Below, one piece after another: positions 19,093 to 28,361 of a DNA stretch of 64,000 bases; the first letter of the stretch is position 1; every line of letters begins with the position of its first letter. This DNA is from Sphingobacterium sp. UBA4616 (GTDB taxonomy: Bacteria; Bacteroidota; Bacteroidia; Sphingobacteriales; Sphingobacteriaceae), in NCBI GenBank assembly GCA_002386525.1, contig DGIS01000025.1, forward strand, positions 608,086 through 672,085, read 5' to 3'. The notes under the pieces are model-generated. The model worked only from the letters and a program-made list of their open reading frames with translations. It did not search any database and had not been told where the DNA came from. A program made the position numbers and the translations under genes.

Positions 19093-21054
19093 TTAATTAT
19101 AACCGGGATTTTGATAAGCTGCTTTTTCAGCTGCCGACATATCCATAGCATCCAGCTGTCCCTGCGGAATAGGTCGCAGATAATGAAAAGGCTGTATGGA
19201 TCGGGTAAAGGTCGCCGCTGTGTGGTCGCCAACATTAGAACCTGCAATGCGGTAAGTTTTGGCCATATCAGACCAGGTTTGCGTACGCACCAGATCATAC
19301 CAGCGATAGCCCTCGCCATAATACTCACGAGAACGTTCTGCCAGGATGTAGCTGAGTGTGATCTGCGCCGGTGTTGCTGCGATCATGTCGTCACGATGGT
19401 TGGCTTCCTTGGCCATGTTTCCATTGTTGTCCCAACGCCATACCCCCGCACGACCGCGAATGACATTGACCAGATCCCGAGCACTTTTGCCGGCTTTGGA
19501 AGTAGCTCCTTTTACCGCTGCTTCGGCAGCGATAAAATATAACTCCGAGAACTTGGCAATATTGAACGGCCGGGTGCTGCCCGCGTTAGGCTGACCCAGA
19601 CCATTCCCGTTGTCAGTACGGTAAGGTCCCAACTTCCAAAGCCCCGGATAAACGCGGCGGCTGATGCCCTCTGGAGAGATCACATAATCCGCACGACCCG
19701 GCAATACCCCAGCGCCGATACTACTCTTATAGGTTTTATTGTCGTAGTTGATAGGCGTCTGCGGTTCTTCATTCAAGAAAGTCAAGATCGCTTCCTTTGG
19801 TTTGACGGGCATATTGTTGGCATTGAACAACGAAGGATTGCTAATATTGGCCTTATCCCAGTTGCCCCGGTATACTGTTGTAAAGGTGCCGTCGTAACGC
19901 GAGTCGTTGGTTTTATCGGCAAAGGTTTCGGTGACCACATTGATGGTCGGTGCCATCCGTGTCCAAGGACGTCCCAGTGCTTGTGCTGCCTCCCGTTGTA
20001 CCGAATTGACGAGGTCGGCTGTAGCCCAGGCCGTTGTTTTCGAACTCGTCAGCGAAGGGTAGTTCCAGGTCATCATCCAGCCCGCAAAGTTATCCGGTGC
20101 ACCTCCGCTTCCATAGCTGAGACTTCCGCCATTGTACAGTTCACTGCTCTCGGTATGATCGGCAAAGAGCAAGATTTCGTTGTTCCGGTCATTGGTTCCG
20201 ACATTCACATCATAAAACGTGGGCTGCAAAGCAAATGGCCCTGGATTTTCTATTGCGTCAACCGCTATGTCGTAAGCCTGCTGGAAATACCATGCACTGG
20301 TTTTACCATCAGGATCCGTGCGCGCGGTTTCGGGATAAGTAGGTATATTTTTAGGATTTTCCAGCCACCAAGCATAGGTCAGATAGGCCTTTGCGAGATA
20401 CAAGCGGGCAACAGTTTTGGTCGCAGCGCCTTTTAAGCGCGGTGATTCTGGCAAATCGTCAATCGCCTGTAGCAGATCGGGAAAGATGGCGCGGGTATAC
20501 ACCTCAGCGACAGTATTGCGTGTTGATTTGCGCTCTACAGACGTACTATATTTTAGTTCGCCCCCACCCAGGTCGAGCGGCACACCACCAAAGGTCTGCA
20601 CGAGCAGGAAATAGTCAAATGCGCGAAAAAAATGTGCTTCGGCAATGATAGCCGGCGAAGTACCTACTGCTGGTGCATTTTCGATGATGCCCGAAGCCAT
20701 GTTGATGTTGGGCAGGGCGGCCTGCCACGCCACATCCGCCCGGCTATTTACAGCCGTCATGGTACTGAGACCTGAAAAGTCCATCACCTGAAAATTTTCG
20801 TCGGCGCTTTGGGCATATGTCACTTCATCTGTCCCTGTTAGACAGGCATTGTAATAATACGCCTGTCCATATATGTTGCGCAGGTGGGCATAAAGTCCCA
20901 CGATACTGTTATTGATACCATTTGCTGTCTTAAAATCACCCGGTGTAAAGATTCCCCTGGGCTGTTCATCCAAAAATTTGGAGCAGCTGTTCATGCCGAG
21001 CATGAGTGAACCGACGCATAGTCCTATAATAAGTTTTGAATTGAAAGTTTTCAT
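19093..21054 (-). CDS. SusD/RagB-family surface glycan-binding lipoprotein (xylan locus)
   Basis: 653 residues, long for a SusD. Signal peptide II with lipobox GMNSC puts the lipidated Cys at about residue 24, followed by SKFLDEQPRG. Typical features are the N-terminal TPR-like helices (EAHFFRAFDYFLLVQTFGGVPL, VYTRAIFPDLLQAIDDLP) and the C-terminal SusD block (KFSELYFIAAEAAVKGA, ILAERSREYYGEGYRWYDLVRTQTW, LRPIPQGQLDAM, NPGYN). SusD caps the SusC channel on the cell surface and passes oligosaccharides to it. It follows the SusC gene after 11 bases. Expected ligand: decorated xylo-oligosaccharide, inferred from neighbours. Confidence 0.95.
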   Translation of the reverse strand: MKTFNSKLIIGLCVGSLMLGMNSCSKFLDEQPRGIFTPGDFKTANGINNSIVGLYAHLRNIYGQAYYYNACLTGTDEVTYAQSADENFQVMDFSGLSTMTAVNSRADVAWQAALPNINMASGIIENAPAVGTSPAIIAEAHFFRAFDYFLLVQTFGGVPLDLGGGELKYSTSVERKSTRNTVAEVYTRAIFPDLLQAIDDLPESPRLKGAATKTVARLYLAKAYLTYAWWLENPKNIPTYPETARTDPDGKTSAWYFQQAYDIAVDAIENPGPFALQPTFYDVNVGTNDRNNEILLFADHTESSELYNGGSLSYGSGGAPDNFAGWMMTWNYPSLTSSKTTAWATADLVNSVQREAAQALGRPWTRMAPTINVVTETFADKTNDSRYDGTFTTVYRGNWDKANISNPSLFNANNMPVKPKEAILTFLNEEPQTPINYDNKTYKSSIGAGVLPGRADYVISPEGISRRVYPGLWKLGPYRTDNGNGLGQPNAGSTRPFNIAKFSELYFIAAEAAVKGATSKAGKSARDLVNVIRGRAGVWRWDNNGNMAKEANHRDDMIAATPAQITLSYILAERSREYYGEGYRWYDLVRTQTWSDMAKTYRIAGSNVGDHTAATFTRSIQPFHYLRPIPQGQLDAMDMSAAEKAAYQNPGYN

Positions 21055-21065
21055 GCCTGAATGTT

Positions 21066-24000
21066 TTAAAATGAAAGATTTAACCCCAAAATATAACTTC
21101 TCATTGCTGGCGTATTGGTACCCACCACAAGGATTCTTCTCAGGCCACCCACGGCCACATTTTCGTCTCCATAAGAATTGGGTTCTGGATCGCCCCCCGA
21201 CTCCTTATTGTAGGGCGAGAAGAGGACAAATGGGTTTTCCACCGTCGCATATACCCGCAGACGGCCGATCCCCATGCGTTCTACCCATTTCTGTTTAAAA
21301 TTGTAGCCCATGCTGATTGTGCGCACCTTTAAATAAGAGGCATCAAAATAGCCCAGGGTACTGCCATATTTGGGATTGTCACCACTTTGTATGCCTCCTG
21401 GCTTAGGATATTTGGCATCCGTACGGTCTTCACGCCAGTACTCGACACTCACATTGTTGCTAGAGCGGGTATTCAGCTGGTTTAGATAACCGGTGCTACC
21501 ATAGAGGGAACTGATTAGTGTACCGCCGTTCTGGAAAGTGCCCACCACATTCAAGTCGACATTTTTATAAGCCAGACGCGTGTTGAAGCCTCCCAGAAAA
21601 TTGGGTTGAATATTAATGATCTGGCGGTCTGCTGCACCGATGGCACGTGTTGGCGCCCCCTTCTCGTCGTACTCACCGGTATATTCCACTTTGATCATCC
21701 CTACATTACCTCCTGGTTCAAGAATATCCCTGTATGGATCGTCCTGTTGCCATAGTCCAATCTTTTTATAGTCAAAGATGACGTCTATTGGATGGCCTAC
21801 AAACCACTGGTTGCCTTCATCACGCTGACTTCCAGAGGTCAATTCAACGAGTTTATTGCGATTGGCATACAAGTTGACCCCCACATCCCATTTCCAGCCA
21901 CTTTCGTTGTCGATCACCGCCCCATTGAGGGAAAGCTCAAAGCCTTTGTTCTGCGTTTTTCCGATGTTGGCCATATAACTTCCACCGCCGTTGGTCGGTG
22001 GCAGCCCTACACGCAACAGAATATTGTCTGTATTCTGAACATAGTACTCGAAGGTACCGCTTACCCTGTTCTTGAAAAGTCCGAAATCCAAACCATAGTT
22101 ATAGGTTTTGGAAAACTCCCATCCCAAGATCGGGTTAGGCAATTCAGACATGTAATAACCCGTCAGGAATTGCGTATCAAAATTATACGGTCTTGTGCTC
22201 AGGAGCCCAAGCGTTTTGTACGGATCGACAGCCTGGTTGGAGGTCTCGCCATAGCCTAGTCGCAGCTTAAGCTGATTTACCCAGGATACTGACGACATAA
22301 ACTTTTCGTTGTGAACGTTCCAACCTGCTGAAATCGCCGGATAAGTATGCCATTTGTGCCCTGGCGCCAGGCGCGAAGAACCGTCGCGGCGCATGGTCAT
22401 CGTTAGCATATAGCGGTTGTCGTAAGTATACATGGCGCGGCCCATTAAAGACATCAGGCTACTTTTGGCATAGCCCTGCTGATTGGGATCTACGATAATC
22501 TCCCCCTGAGCACGGCCTAGGTTATAGAACTGGAAGGCATCGATTGGAATATCGCGTGCCGATATGAGCGTACTGTTGCCTGTATTCTGTTCGGCAGAAT
22601 ACAATGCCACAAGGTTTAGATTATGTTTTTGCGCAAAGGTGCGGTCGTAGGTCAGGAGGTTTTCCATGACCCACTGTACGGTTCTGCCGTTTGCGACCGA
22701 AGCAGTGGACACATTGTCCGGCGTACCGCTAAAGACTCCCTGCCCTGTGTAACTTCCGTCATTGTTCTGGCGGAAATTAAGTCCAAGATTGGTGCGGTAA
22801 GTAAGTCCTTCTACGCCAGGAATGTGGATTTCGCCGTACATATTATTGTACGAACCAAACACACGCTGCTGGTTGATGTAACTATCCCCCAGTGCTTCAT
22901 AGGACTGGCGGGTATGTACCCATTGTTGTCCAGAAATCTGCTGTTGGATTCGCGGCTTCAAGCTGCCGTCCGCATTAAAAGGATTAGCAATCGGTGTCGC
23001 GCTGAGCACACCAAAAAGCCCCAGATTATTGCCGTTGGTGATACTATAGCTCTGGTTGAGGTTAAACCCAAATTTGAATATTTTACCTACCTGCTGGTCC
23101 AGCGCTGCACGTAAATTGTATCGGGTATAGTTCTGCAAGGGTACCACGCCTTCATCGCGAAAGTAACCCGCTCCGAAATTGTAGTTGCCCTTCTCTGCTC
23201 CGCCGTTGACACTGATATCGTGGCTATTGACCATTCCATTTTTGTAAAAGAGATCTTGCCAATCGGTATTGGTATCGTCCGACTCATCGAGTGTATTCTG
23301 AAATTGTCCTACATAGCGGCGCATTTCGGCAAATTCCGGACCAGACATCATCGGATATTTGGAAAACACGGTGCGCAGTCCCGTGAAACCGTTATAGGCC
23401 AATTGTGCCGCCTGTCCCATACGACCTTTATTGGTCGTTACCAGGATGACACCATTTGCACCACGCGAGCCGTAGATGGCTGTTGCCGAAGCATCTTTCA
23501 AAACATCGACACTTTTAATGTCTGCCGGATTAATGTCGGAGATGGAGCCTGCAAACGGAATTCCATCGAGTACGATAAGTGGATTGTTATCTGCGGTCAA
23601 CGAGCGTGTACCACGGATGCGAATCTGCATTGGCGAGCCCGGTTTTGACGAGTTCTGCTGCATATTGACTCCGGCAATACGTCCCTGTAGGGCACGGCTA
23701 ATATTGGCGGCAGGCACTTCGTTCATGGTGGCGCCACTTACCGAAGCCACCGATCCAGTGACGGCCTCTTTACGCTGGGTACCATAACCGATGACCACTA
23801 CCTCCTCCATGGCAATATCATCAGCCTGCAGGGTCACCTTCACCATTCCGCTGCCAGGTACTTTGACTTCGGTCGTTTTGTAACCTACATTGGTAAAAAC
23901 CAGTGTGGCACCACTGCCCGCCTCGATGGCGAATGCACCACTTCTGTCGGTGATGGAACTTTTGGTGCCGCCCTTAACAGATACGGTCACCCCTTCAATG

Positions 24001-24149
24001 GGCTGTCTCTTCGGATCCGAAACCAGGCCCTTTACCAATTTATCTTGTGCAAAAGCCAACTGCAGGGCTGCCAGCAAAAAGAGCAAGGGCAGAATACATT
24101 GTAATGCTTTTTTTCGTTGCACAGAAATAGTAAATCTCGTCATTCTCAT
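21066..24149 (-). CDS. SusC/RagA-family TonB-dependent transporter (xylan locus)
   Basis: 1027 residues. Signal peptide about 1-34, then a CarboxypepD_reg-like domain (about 38-115, VSDPKRQPIEGVTVSVKGG), the SusC signature around MEEVVVIGYGTQRKEAVTG, a plug domain (IRIRGTRSLTADNNPLIVLDGIPF; VDVLKDASATAIYGSRGANGVILVTT) and the outer-membrane barrel ending ...MRSYILGLNLSF. There is no N-terminal STN domain, as expected when an HTCS rather than FecR controls the locus. It imports oligosaccharides with the SusD partner directly downstream. A GH43 gene lies 80 bases upstream on the same strand. Confidence 0.95.
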   Translation of the reverse strand: MRMTRFTISVQRKKALQCILPLLFLLAALQLAFAQDKLVKGLVSDPKRQPIEGVTVSVKGGTKSSITDRSGAFAIEAGSGATLVFTNVGYKTTEVKVPGSGMVKVTLQADDIAMEEVVVIGYGTQRKEAVTGSVASVSGATMNEVPAANISRALQGRIAGVNMQQNSSKPGSPMQIRIRGTRSLTADNNPLIVLDGIPFAGSISDINPADIKSVDVLKDASATAIYGSRGANGVILVTTNKGRMGQAAQLAYNGFTGLRTVFSKYPMMSGPEFAEMRRYVGQFQNTLDESDDTNTDWQDLFYKNGMVNSHDISVNGGAEKGNYNFGAGYFRDEGVVPLQNYTRYNLRAALDQQVGKIFKFGFNLNQSYSITNGNNLGLFGVLSATPIANPFNADGSLKPRIQQQISGQQWVHTRQSYEALGDSYINQQRVFGSYNNMYGEIHIPGVEGLTYRTNLGLNFRQNNDGSYTGQGVFSGTPDNVSTASVANGRTVQWVMENLLTYDRTFAQKHNLNLVALYSAEQNTGNSTLISARDIPIDAFQFYNLGRAQGEIIVDPNQQGYAKSSLMSLMGRAMYTYDNRYMLTMTMRRDGSSRLAPGHKWHTYPAISAGWNVHNEKFMSSVSWVNQLKLRLGYGETSNQAVDPYKTLGLLSTRPYNFDTQFLTGYYMSELPNPILGWEFSKTYNYGLDFGLFKNRVSGTFEYYVQNTDNILLRVGLPPTNGGGSYMANIGKTQNKGFELSLNGAVIDNESGWKWDVGVNLYANRNKLVELTSGSQRDEGNQWFVGHPIDVIFDYKKIGLWQQDDPYRDILEPGGNVGMIKVEYTGEYDEKGAPTRAIGAADRQIINIQPNFLGGFNTRLAYKNVDLNVVGTFQNGGTLISSLYGSTGYLNQLNTRSSNNVSVEYWREDRTDAKYPKPGGIQSGDNPKYGSTLGYFDASYLKVRTISMGYNFKQKWVERMGIGRLRVYATVENPFVLFSPYNKESGGDPEPNSYGDENVAVGGLRRILVVGTNTPAMRSYILGLNLSF

Positions 24150-24229
24150 AATTTAGGGATTTAAGAAAATTTTGTTTTCACTTCTGTTTATAATCGTTAT
24201 TTCAATACTTCTTTTTTAGGTCAATGCAG

Positions 24230-25969
24230 CTACCTGATTTTATTGGCTGAAGTACTGTAAAGACCAATCAGCGCACCTGTAAAACCGCCAGCGACGTCTG
24301 TCGACAGGATATCGCCCAATACCGTATTGCCGATATGCTTAAACTGCCCGGGTGCCAGGGCATAGGCAAATTGATAGGCATCGCCAATCGCCTTGACCTT
24401 TAATTGCACTGCCCCTTTTAGATTGATCTTCTCCTTCGCGAGGATCTTGGTGCTACCGTTCTCATTTCTAGCCAGCACCATATAGTTTTCTTTGCCCAGT
24501 TTTGTCAGGCCCAGCACATAATGGTATTTTTCACTCTGCAGACAGGTGATGCCTGCGAGATCCGAGGGCGCAGATGGCACATAGTTTAGCGATACTGTGC
24601 TCTCAAAGTTTTTATGCTGTTGTCTGTAAAATAGGGCGGATAATGGCTTTTGCTCACTGATATCGACGGCATATGGCTTTAGTATTGTCCCTTTATCGGA
24701 CTGCTGTACAAATTTTTCGCGGGCTCCGCGCAGAGCAACCCAACGGTGGTCGAGCTTCGCGGCAGTCAGCGGGTCGGCGAACGTAAAATTCCCATTGGGA
24801 AAATAACCGGGAGCATTCCCTTTGTTTTCCACACCGGCAGGCATTGGAACACTAGGTGTGAGTGGCTCCATGCCGCCTTGAAAGATAGGCCATTCGCCAG
24901 ACCAATCTACGGGGAGGATAAATGTTTCCCGTCCCGTGTTGACCCGGTTAACTTCATTGGGTCTGACGCCAAGAAATATACCATACCACGATCCACCCGG
25001 ACCTTCAACTAAGTCGGCGTGGCCCGCCCATTCCACCGGATTGAGCCTAGTTTTATCGAGATGTCGCTGCGAGAGTATCGGATTTTTGGGTGCCGGGGTA
25101 TAAGGCCCTGCAATCTGTTCGCTCGAAAAGATGACTTCGCTGTGATCGCTACCCGTCCCTCCTTCTGCACACATCAGGTAATACTTTCCTGCTTTTTTGT
25201 AAATATGTGGGCCTTCGATCCAGATGGGATTTTCCGCGGGATGCACGCCGCCATCCACCAATATGCGTTCACTCCCTTTAATGACCTGATCCTTCTCTGT
25301 GTCGTATTCCCAGAGTTTGATGACACGATGCCCCTCATAGCGCAGCTTACCTTTATCTGGCGCATCGTTGTGCACCACATAGGCTTTGCCATCATCATCA
25401 AAGAATAGTGCCGGATCAATGCCATCAAAATCAAGCTTGATTGGATCGGACCAGTTTCCAGCTTTGGGGTCTTTGGTTTTGACGACCATATTTCCGATGC
25501 CCGAAGCAATTTGGGTCGTAATCATGTAGAATGTGTCGTTGTGCCGATTGTACACGATATCCGGGGCATATATTCCCTCGCTAATTCCTGATGTCCCCAC
25601 TTTTAGCTGCGATTCGCGATCGAGAACATGCCCCAGCTGTTTCCAGTTGACCAGATCAACCGAGTGGAAGATCGGAACACCGGGGAACATCGAAAAGGAG
25701 GAATTCACCAGGTAGTAATCATCGCCTTTACGCGTAATACTCGGATCGGGATAACACCCCTGAAGAATAGGCGAATAAAACTGTCCCGGCTTTAACGGGT
25801 TTTCCTTATAAACTGCATCTTCACCTTTGTAGACAAAATCCGAAAATACAGGTCCAGAAAGACGATCTTTCTGCGGTTTTCTTTTATACTCTTTTGTACT
25901 GAATGCCGTTAATGTCGCCAATATAACGACGGACATGCCCAGCATGATTTTCCCTTTCCGCTTTAACAT
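24230..25969 (-). CDS. GH43 family beta-xylosidase/alpha-L-arabinofuranosidase
   Basis: 579 residues with an N-terminal signal/anchor (MLKRKGKIMLGMSVVILATLTAFS). The five-bladed propeller carries all three GH43 carboxylates: the base Asp in GCYPDPSITRKG (about 72), the pKa-modulating Asp in DGIDPALFFDDDG (about 183) and the acid Glu in IWIEGPHIYKK (about 252). The last 200 residues form a beta-sandwich of the kind that follows the blade domain in xylosidase-type GH43s. It probably trims xylose or arabinose from xylo-oligosaccharides in the periplasm. It has its own TAnnTTTG promoter upstream and probably leads a transcript with SusC, SusD and esterase. Confidence 0.93.
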   Translation of the reverse strand: MLKRKGKIMLGMSVVILATLTAFSTKEYKRKPQKDRLSGPVFSDFVYKGEDAVYKENPLKPGQFYSPILQGCYPDPSITRKGDDYYLVNSSFSMFPGVPIFHSVDLVNWKQLGHVLDRESQLKVGTSGISEGIYAPDIVYNRHNDTFYMITTQIASGIGNMVVKTKDPKAGNWSDPIKLDFDGIDPALFFDDDGKAYVVHNDAPDKGKLRYEGHRVIKLWEYDTEKDQVIKGSERILVDGGVHPAENPIWIEGPHIYKKAGKYYLMCAEGGTGSDHSEVIFSSEQIAGPYTPAPKNPILSQRHLDKTRLNPVEWAGHADLVEGPGGSWYGIFLGVRPNEVNRVNTGRETFILPVDWSGEWPIFQGGMEPLTPSVPMPAGVENKGNAPGYFPNGNFTFADPLTAAKLDHRWVALRGAREKFVQQSDKGTILKPYAVDISEQKPLSALFYRQQHKNFESTVSLNYVPSAPSDLAGITCLQSEKYHYVLGLTKLGKENYMVLARNENGSTKILAKEKINLKGAVQLKVKAIGDAYQFAYALAPGQFKHIGNTVLGDILSTDVAGGFTGALIGLYSTSANKIR

Positions 25970-26003
25970 GATTGGTTTATTTATAATTTGGTTTATCTGA
26001 ATA

Positions 26004-26033
26004 CAAACATACTTTTAAGTGTATTTACAACAA
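26004..26033 (-). promoter_or_regulatory. Promoter of the GH43-SusC-SusD-esterase operon
   Basis: Minus strand: TATGTTTG (-7 box, TAnnTTTG) at 26004-26011 and TTG at 26031-26033 as the -33 element, 19 bases apart, the normal Bacteroidota spacing. It lies about 35 bases before the GH43 start. Confidence 0.65.
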
Positions 26034-26040
26034 TTAAAAT

Positions 26041-26068
26041 ATGTAACAAAAGCATTTCAATTTGTTAC
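26041..26068. promoter_or_regulatory. Candidate HTCS operator upstream of GH43 (inverted GTAACAAA...TTTGTTAC)
   Basis: GTAACAAA at 26043-26050 faces TTTGTTAC at 26061-26068 with 10 bases between, immediately upstream of the -33 element. The 15-mer ATTTCAATTTGTTAC (26054-26068) recurs identically at 31129-31143 in the HTCS/GH115 gap. The position directly behind the promoter fits an activator site. Confidence 0.55.
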
Positions 26069-26151
26069 GTTCTTCCGTTCGCCAAGGGCCAATACTGGTT
26101 TTCTGGCGGTTTTATTTCTATGAATAGCGTTAATAATTTAATCTAGCGGAG

Positions 26152-28200
26152 CTAATTATGGTGTTTAAGATTTAGTTTAATTTTTTTCAATTCGTCCAGC
26201 CTATGCACCGGTTGCTCCAGGGTGGGCGGAATGGGCATTCTGGAGTAAGTCTGAAAATACAACAGGCAGGCATCGCGCCACCATACGGCATCCGTTGCCT
26301 GGATTTTTAATTTTGCCTGCACGTCCTTAAAGCGTTCCGCATCCACCTTGTGTTCAAGACCATCCCATACACGCTGAACATACCGTACCTGATTCACACC
26401 CTCCTGATAGGCATAGCACAGGTTATCCCATAAGGAGCGACCATTTTTCATGCTGTAGCTCCAGGGTACATGGTGAAACCAGAGCAAATATTTTTCAGGG
26501 CAGCTGCTCACCGCTGCAAACTGCTCCTTGAGTGGGCTATGGTACTGTGCAACGGCATTGCTGCCCGATGCTGTCCGGTCAAATCCGATCCCCAGCGAAT
26601 CTGCATTATGGTAATACCAAGGCATCCAATCGGGTCTACCACCAGGAATATTGCCCCAGGGTTCGGGACCATAGTGGTGTTCGAAAGCGAATATATGGTG
26701 CAGGCCCAGCGGCATCATGTAGTTGACTGCCGCCTCACGCGATTCCAGCATCACCTCCGACAGTGGAGCTATGAGGGTCGGATCTGGCGAAAAGTTTGAA
26801 GCGAGCCACTCCCGCGCCACGCTACCGCTGGATAAGCCGCTGTTCCAAGCTAACCTTCCAAAGGCGTACCAGTTGGCTTGGGCAAAGTGGTGACCACACC
26901 AATTGCGGTCCTCGCCGATGTTGGCAACACCCGCAATCGCCGATAGCCGTGGATTCGGCCCTTTTTGCGTTAGACCCGCCACCGTACTCGCTTCCTTTCG
27001 TGTATAGGTTTCGGCATCGAGCGTCTCCTTAAACAGCGGAGCGAGGTATACCAGGTGATTAGAAAACCCAAGGTACTCCTGGGTGATCTGAAATTCGACC
27101 ATCTGGCTTGTCTTGGGCATCGCTCCAAACAGTGGATTAAACGGTTCACGCGGTTGGAAATCGATGGGCCCATTTTTGATTTGTAGGATCACATTGTCGT
27201 CAAACTTGCCGTCTAGTGGCACAAACTCTTGATAAGCCTGTTTGGCACGATCCTCGGCCGAGGGATTATACACAAAAGCACGCCACAAAACCAACCCCTT
27301 GTGTGGTCTCAGCGCAGTGGCCAGCATATTAGCGCCATCGGCATGCGTCCGGCCATAATCCTGTGGTCCAGGCTGTCCCTCTGAATTGGCCTTCACTAAA
27401 AAGCCACCAAAATCAGGTATGATGCTATAAATCGCATCTGCCTTGTCTTTCCACCAACGTGCCACAGCGGGATTCAGCGGATCCGAATCCTGCAGATTGC
27501 CCAGAATCGCCGGTGCCGAAAAATTAATGGACAGAAACACGCGGATACCATAAGGACGGAAGCTATCCGCCAACGCCTTTACCTTCTCTATATAATCTTC
27601 GCGCAGGATCAGGGGCGACGCATTGACGTTATTGAGCACAACCGCATTGATACCAATGGAAGCATTTGCACGCGCATATTCGACGTAGCGAGGCGACTTC
27701 ACCGCAGGTAATTCGTCCCATTTCCAAAGCGAGTATCCGGCATAGCCCCGTTCAACTGTACCGTCCAGATTATCCCAATGGTTGAGCATGCGTAAGTGGT
27801 AACTCGGCGTTTCAACGATATCTAGCGGTGTAAGCTCACTCCCGATCTGCTGTAACCGCAGCAAGTGATAAGCTCCGTAGAGCAGGCCGGTACTGCTGCC
27901 TGCACGAATAATCGTCTTACCCGCTACTGACCGGATACGATATCCGTCAGGCTGGTACTTTGGCCATTTTTTATCCAGCACGAGCGCTACATCACCTCTG
28001 CGCCAGTAGTGCTGTAACTCCTGGACTGCGGTATTGGCTACAGGATCACGGAGTGAGCAGTGAATTTTGCGCAGTGCAGCTTCCCTATCGGCGACCTTGG
28101 TGTAGCGCAACCACAGTCGGCTGCCATCTTCCGCCTGGCCTACCAGATAGCACAACACGGCTAACAATAGGCAGACCCCATATCGGATCACATGTCCCAT
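26152..28200 (-). CDS. aguA: GH67 alpha-glucuronidase
   Basis: 682 residues with a signal peptide (about 1-23). The GH67 layout is complete: an N-terminal alpha/beta domain (about 25-140), a TIM barrel starting near YHLRMLNHWDNLDGTVERGYAG, and a helical C-terminal domain. KANSEGQPGPQDYGRTHADG near 290 holds the family's general-acid Glu, and the base carboxylates lie in GPIDFQPREPF and EFQITQEYLG (about 340-375). GH67 enzymes release 4-O-methyl-glucuronate from the non-reducing-end xylose of xylo-oligosaccharides, so it should act after endo-cleavage and after GH115. The gene lies between GH115 and GH43, same strand. Confidence 0.95.
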   Translation of the reverse strand: MGHVIRYGVCLLLAVLCYLVGQAEDGSRLWLRYTKVADREAALRKIHCSLRDPVANTAVQELQHYWRRGDVALVLDKKWPKYQPDGYRIRSVAGKTIIRAGSSTGLLYGAYHLLRLQQIGSELTPLDIVETPSYHLRMLNHWDNLDGTVERGYAGYSLWKWDELPAVKSPRYVEYARANASIGINAVVLNNVNASPLILREDYIEKVKALADSFRPYGIRVFLSINFSAPAILGNLQDSDPLNPAVARWWKDKADAIYSIIPDFGGFLVKANSEGQPGPQDYGRTHADGANMLATALRPHKGLVLWRAFVYNPSAEDRAKQAYQEFVPLDGKFDDNVILQIKNGPIDFQPREPFNPLFGAMPKTSQMVEFQITQEYLGFSNHLVYLAPLFKETLDAETYTRKEASTVAGLTQKGPNPRLSAIAGVANIGEDRNWCGHHFAQANWYAFGRLAWNSGLSSGSVAREWLASNFSPDPTLIAPLSEVMLESREAAVNYMMPLGLHHIFAFEHHYGPEPWGNIPGGRPDWMPWYYHNADSLGIGFDRTASGSNAVAQYHSPLKEQFAAVSSCPEKYLLWFHHVPWSYSMKNGRSLWDNLCYAYQEGVNQVRYVQRVWDGLEHKVDAERFKDVQAKLKIQATDAVWWRDACLLYFQTYSRMPIPPTLEQPVHRLDELKKIKLNLKHHN

Positions 28201-28361
28201 CAGCTTCCCTCCACCGCTAGCATACCAACCGTACTAGGGTATGCAATTTCAATTATTTGTACGTTACGTCCACCTCTTGATCCATCCAGATTACGCCTGA
28301 AGTTAGGTATTAAGTAATGTGCGTTGTTTTCCATGACTACAATTATTTTTTTTATTAATAT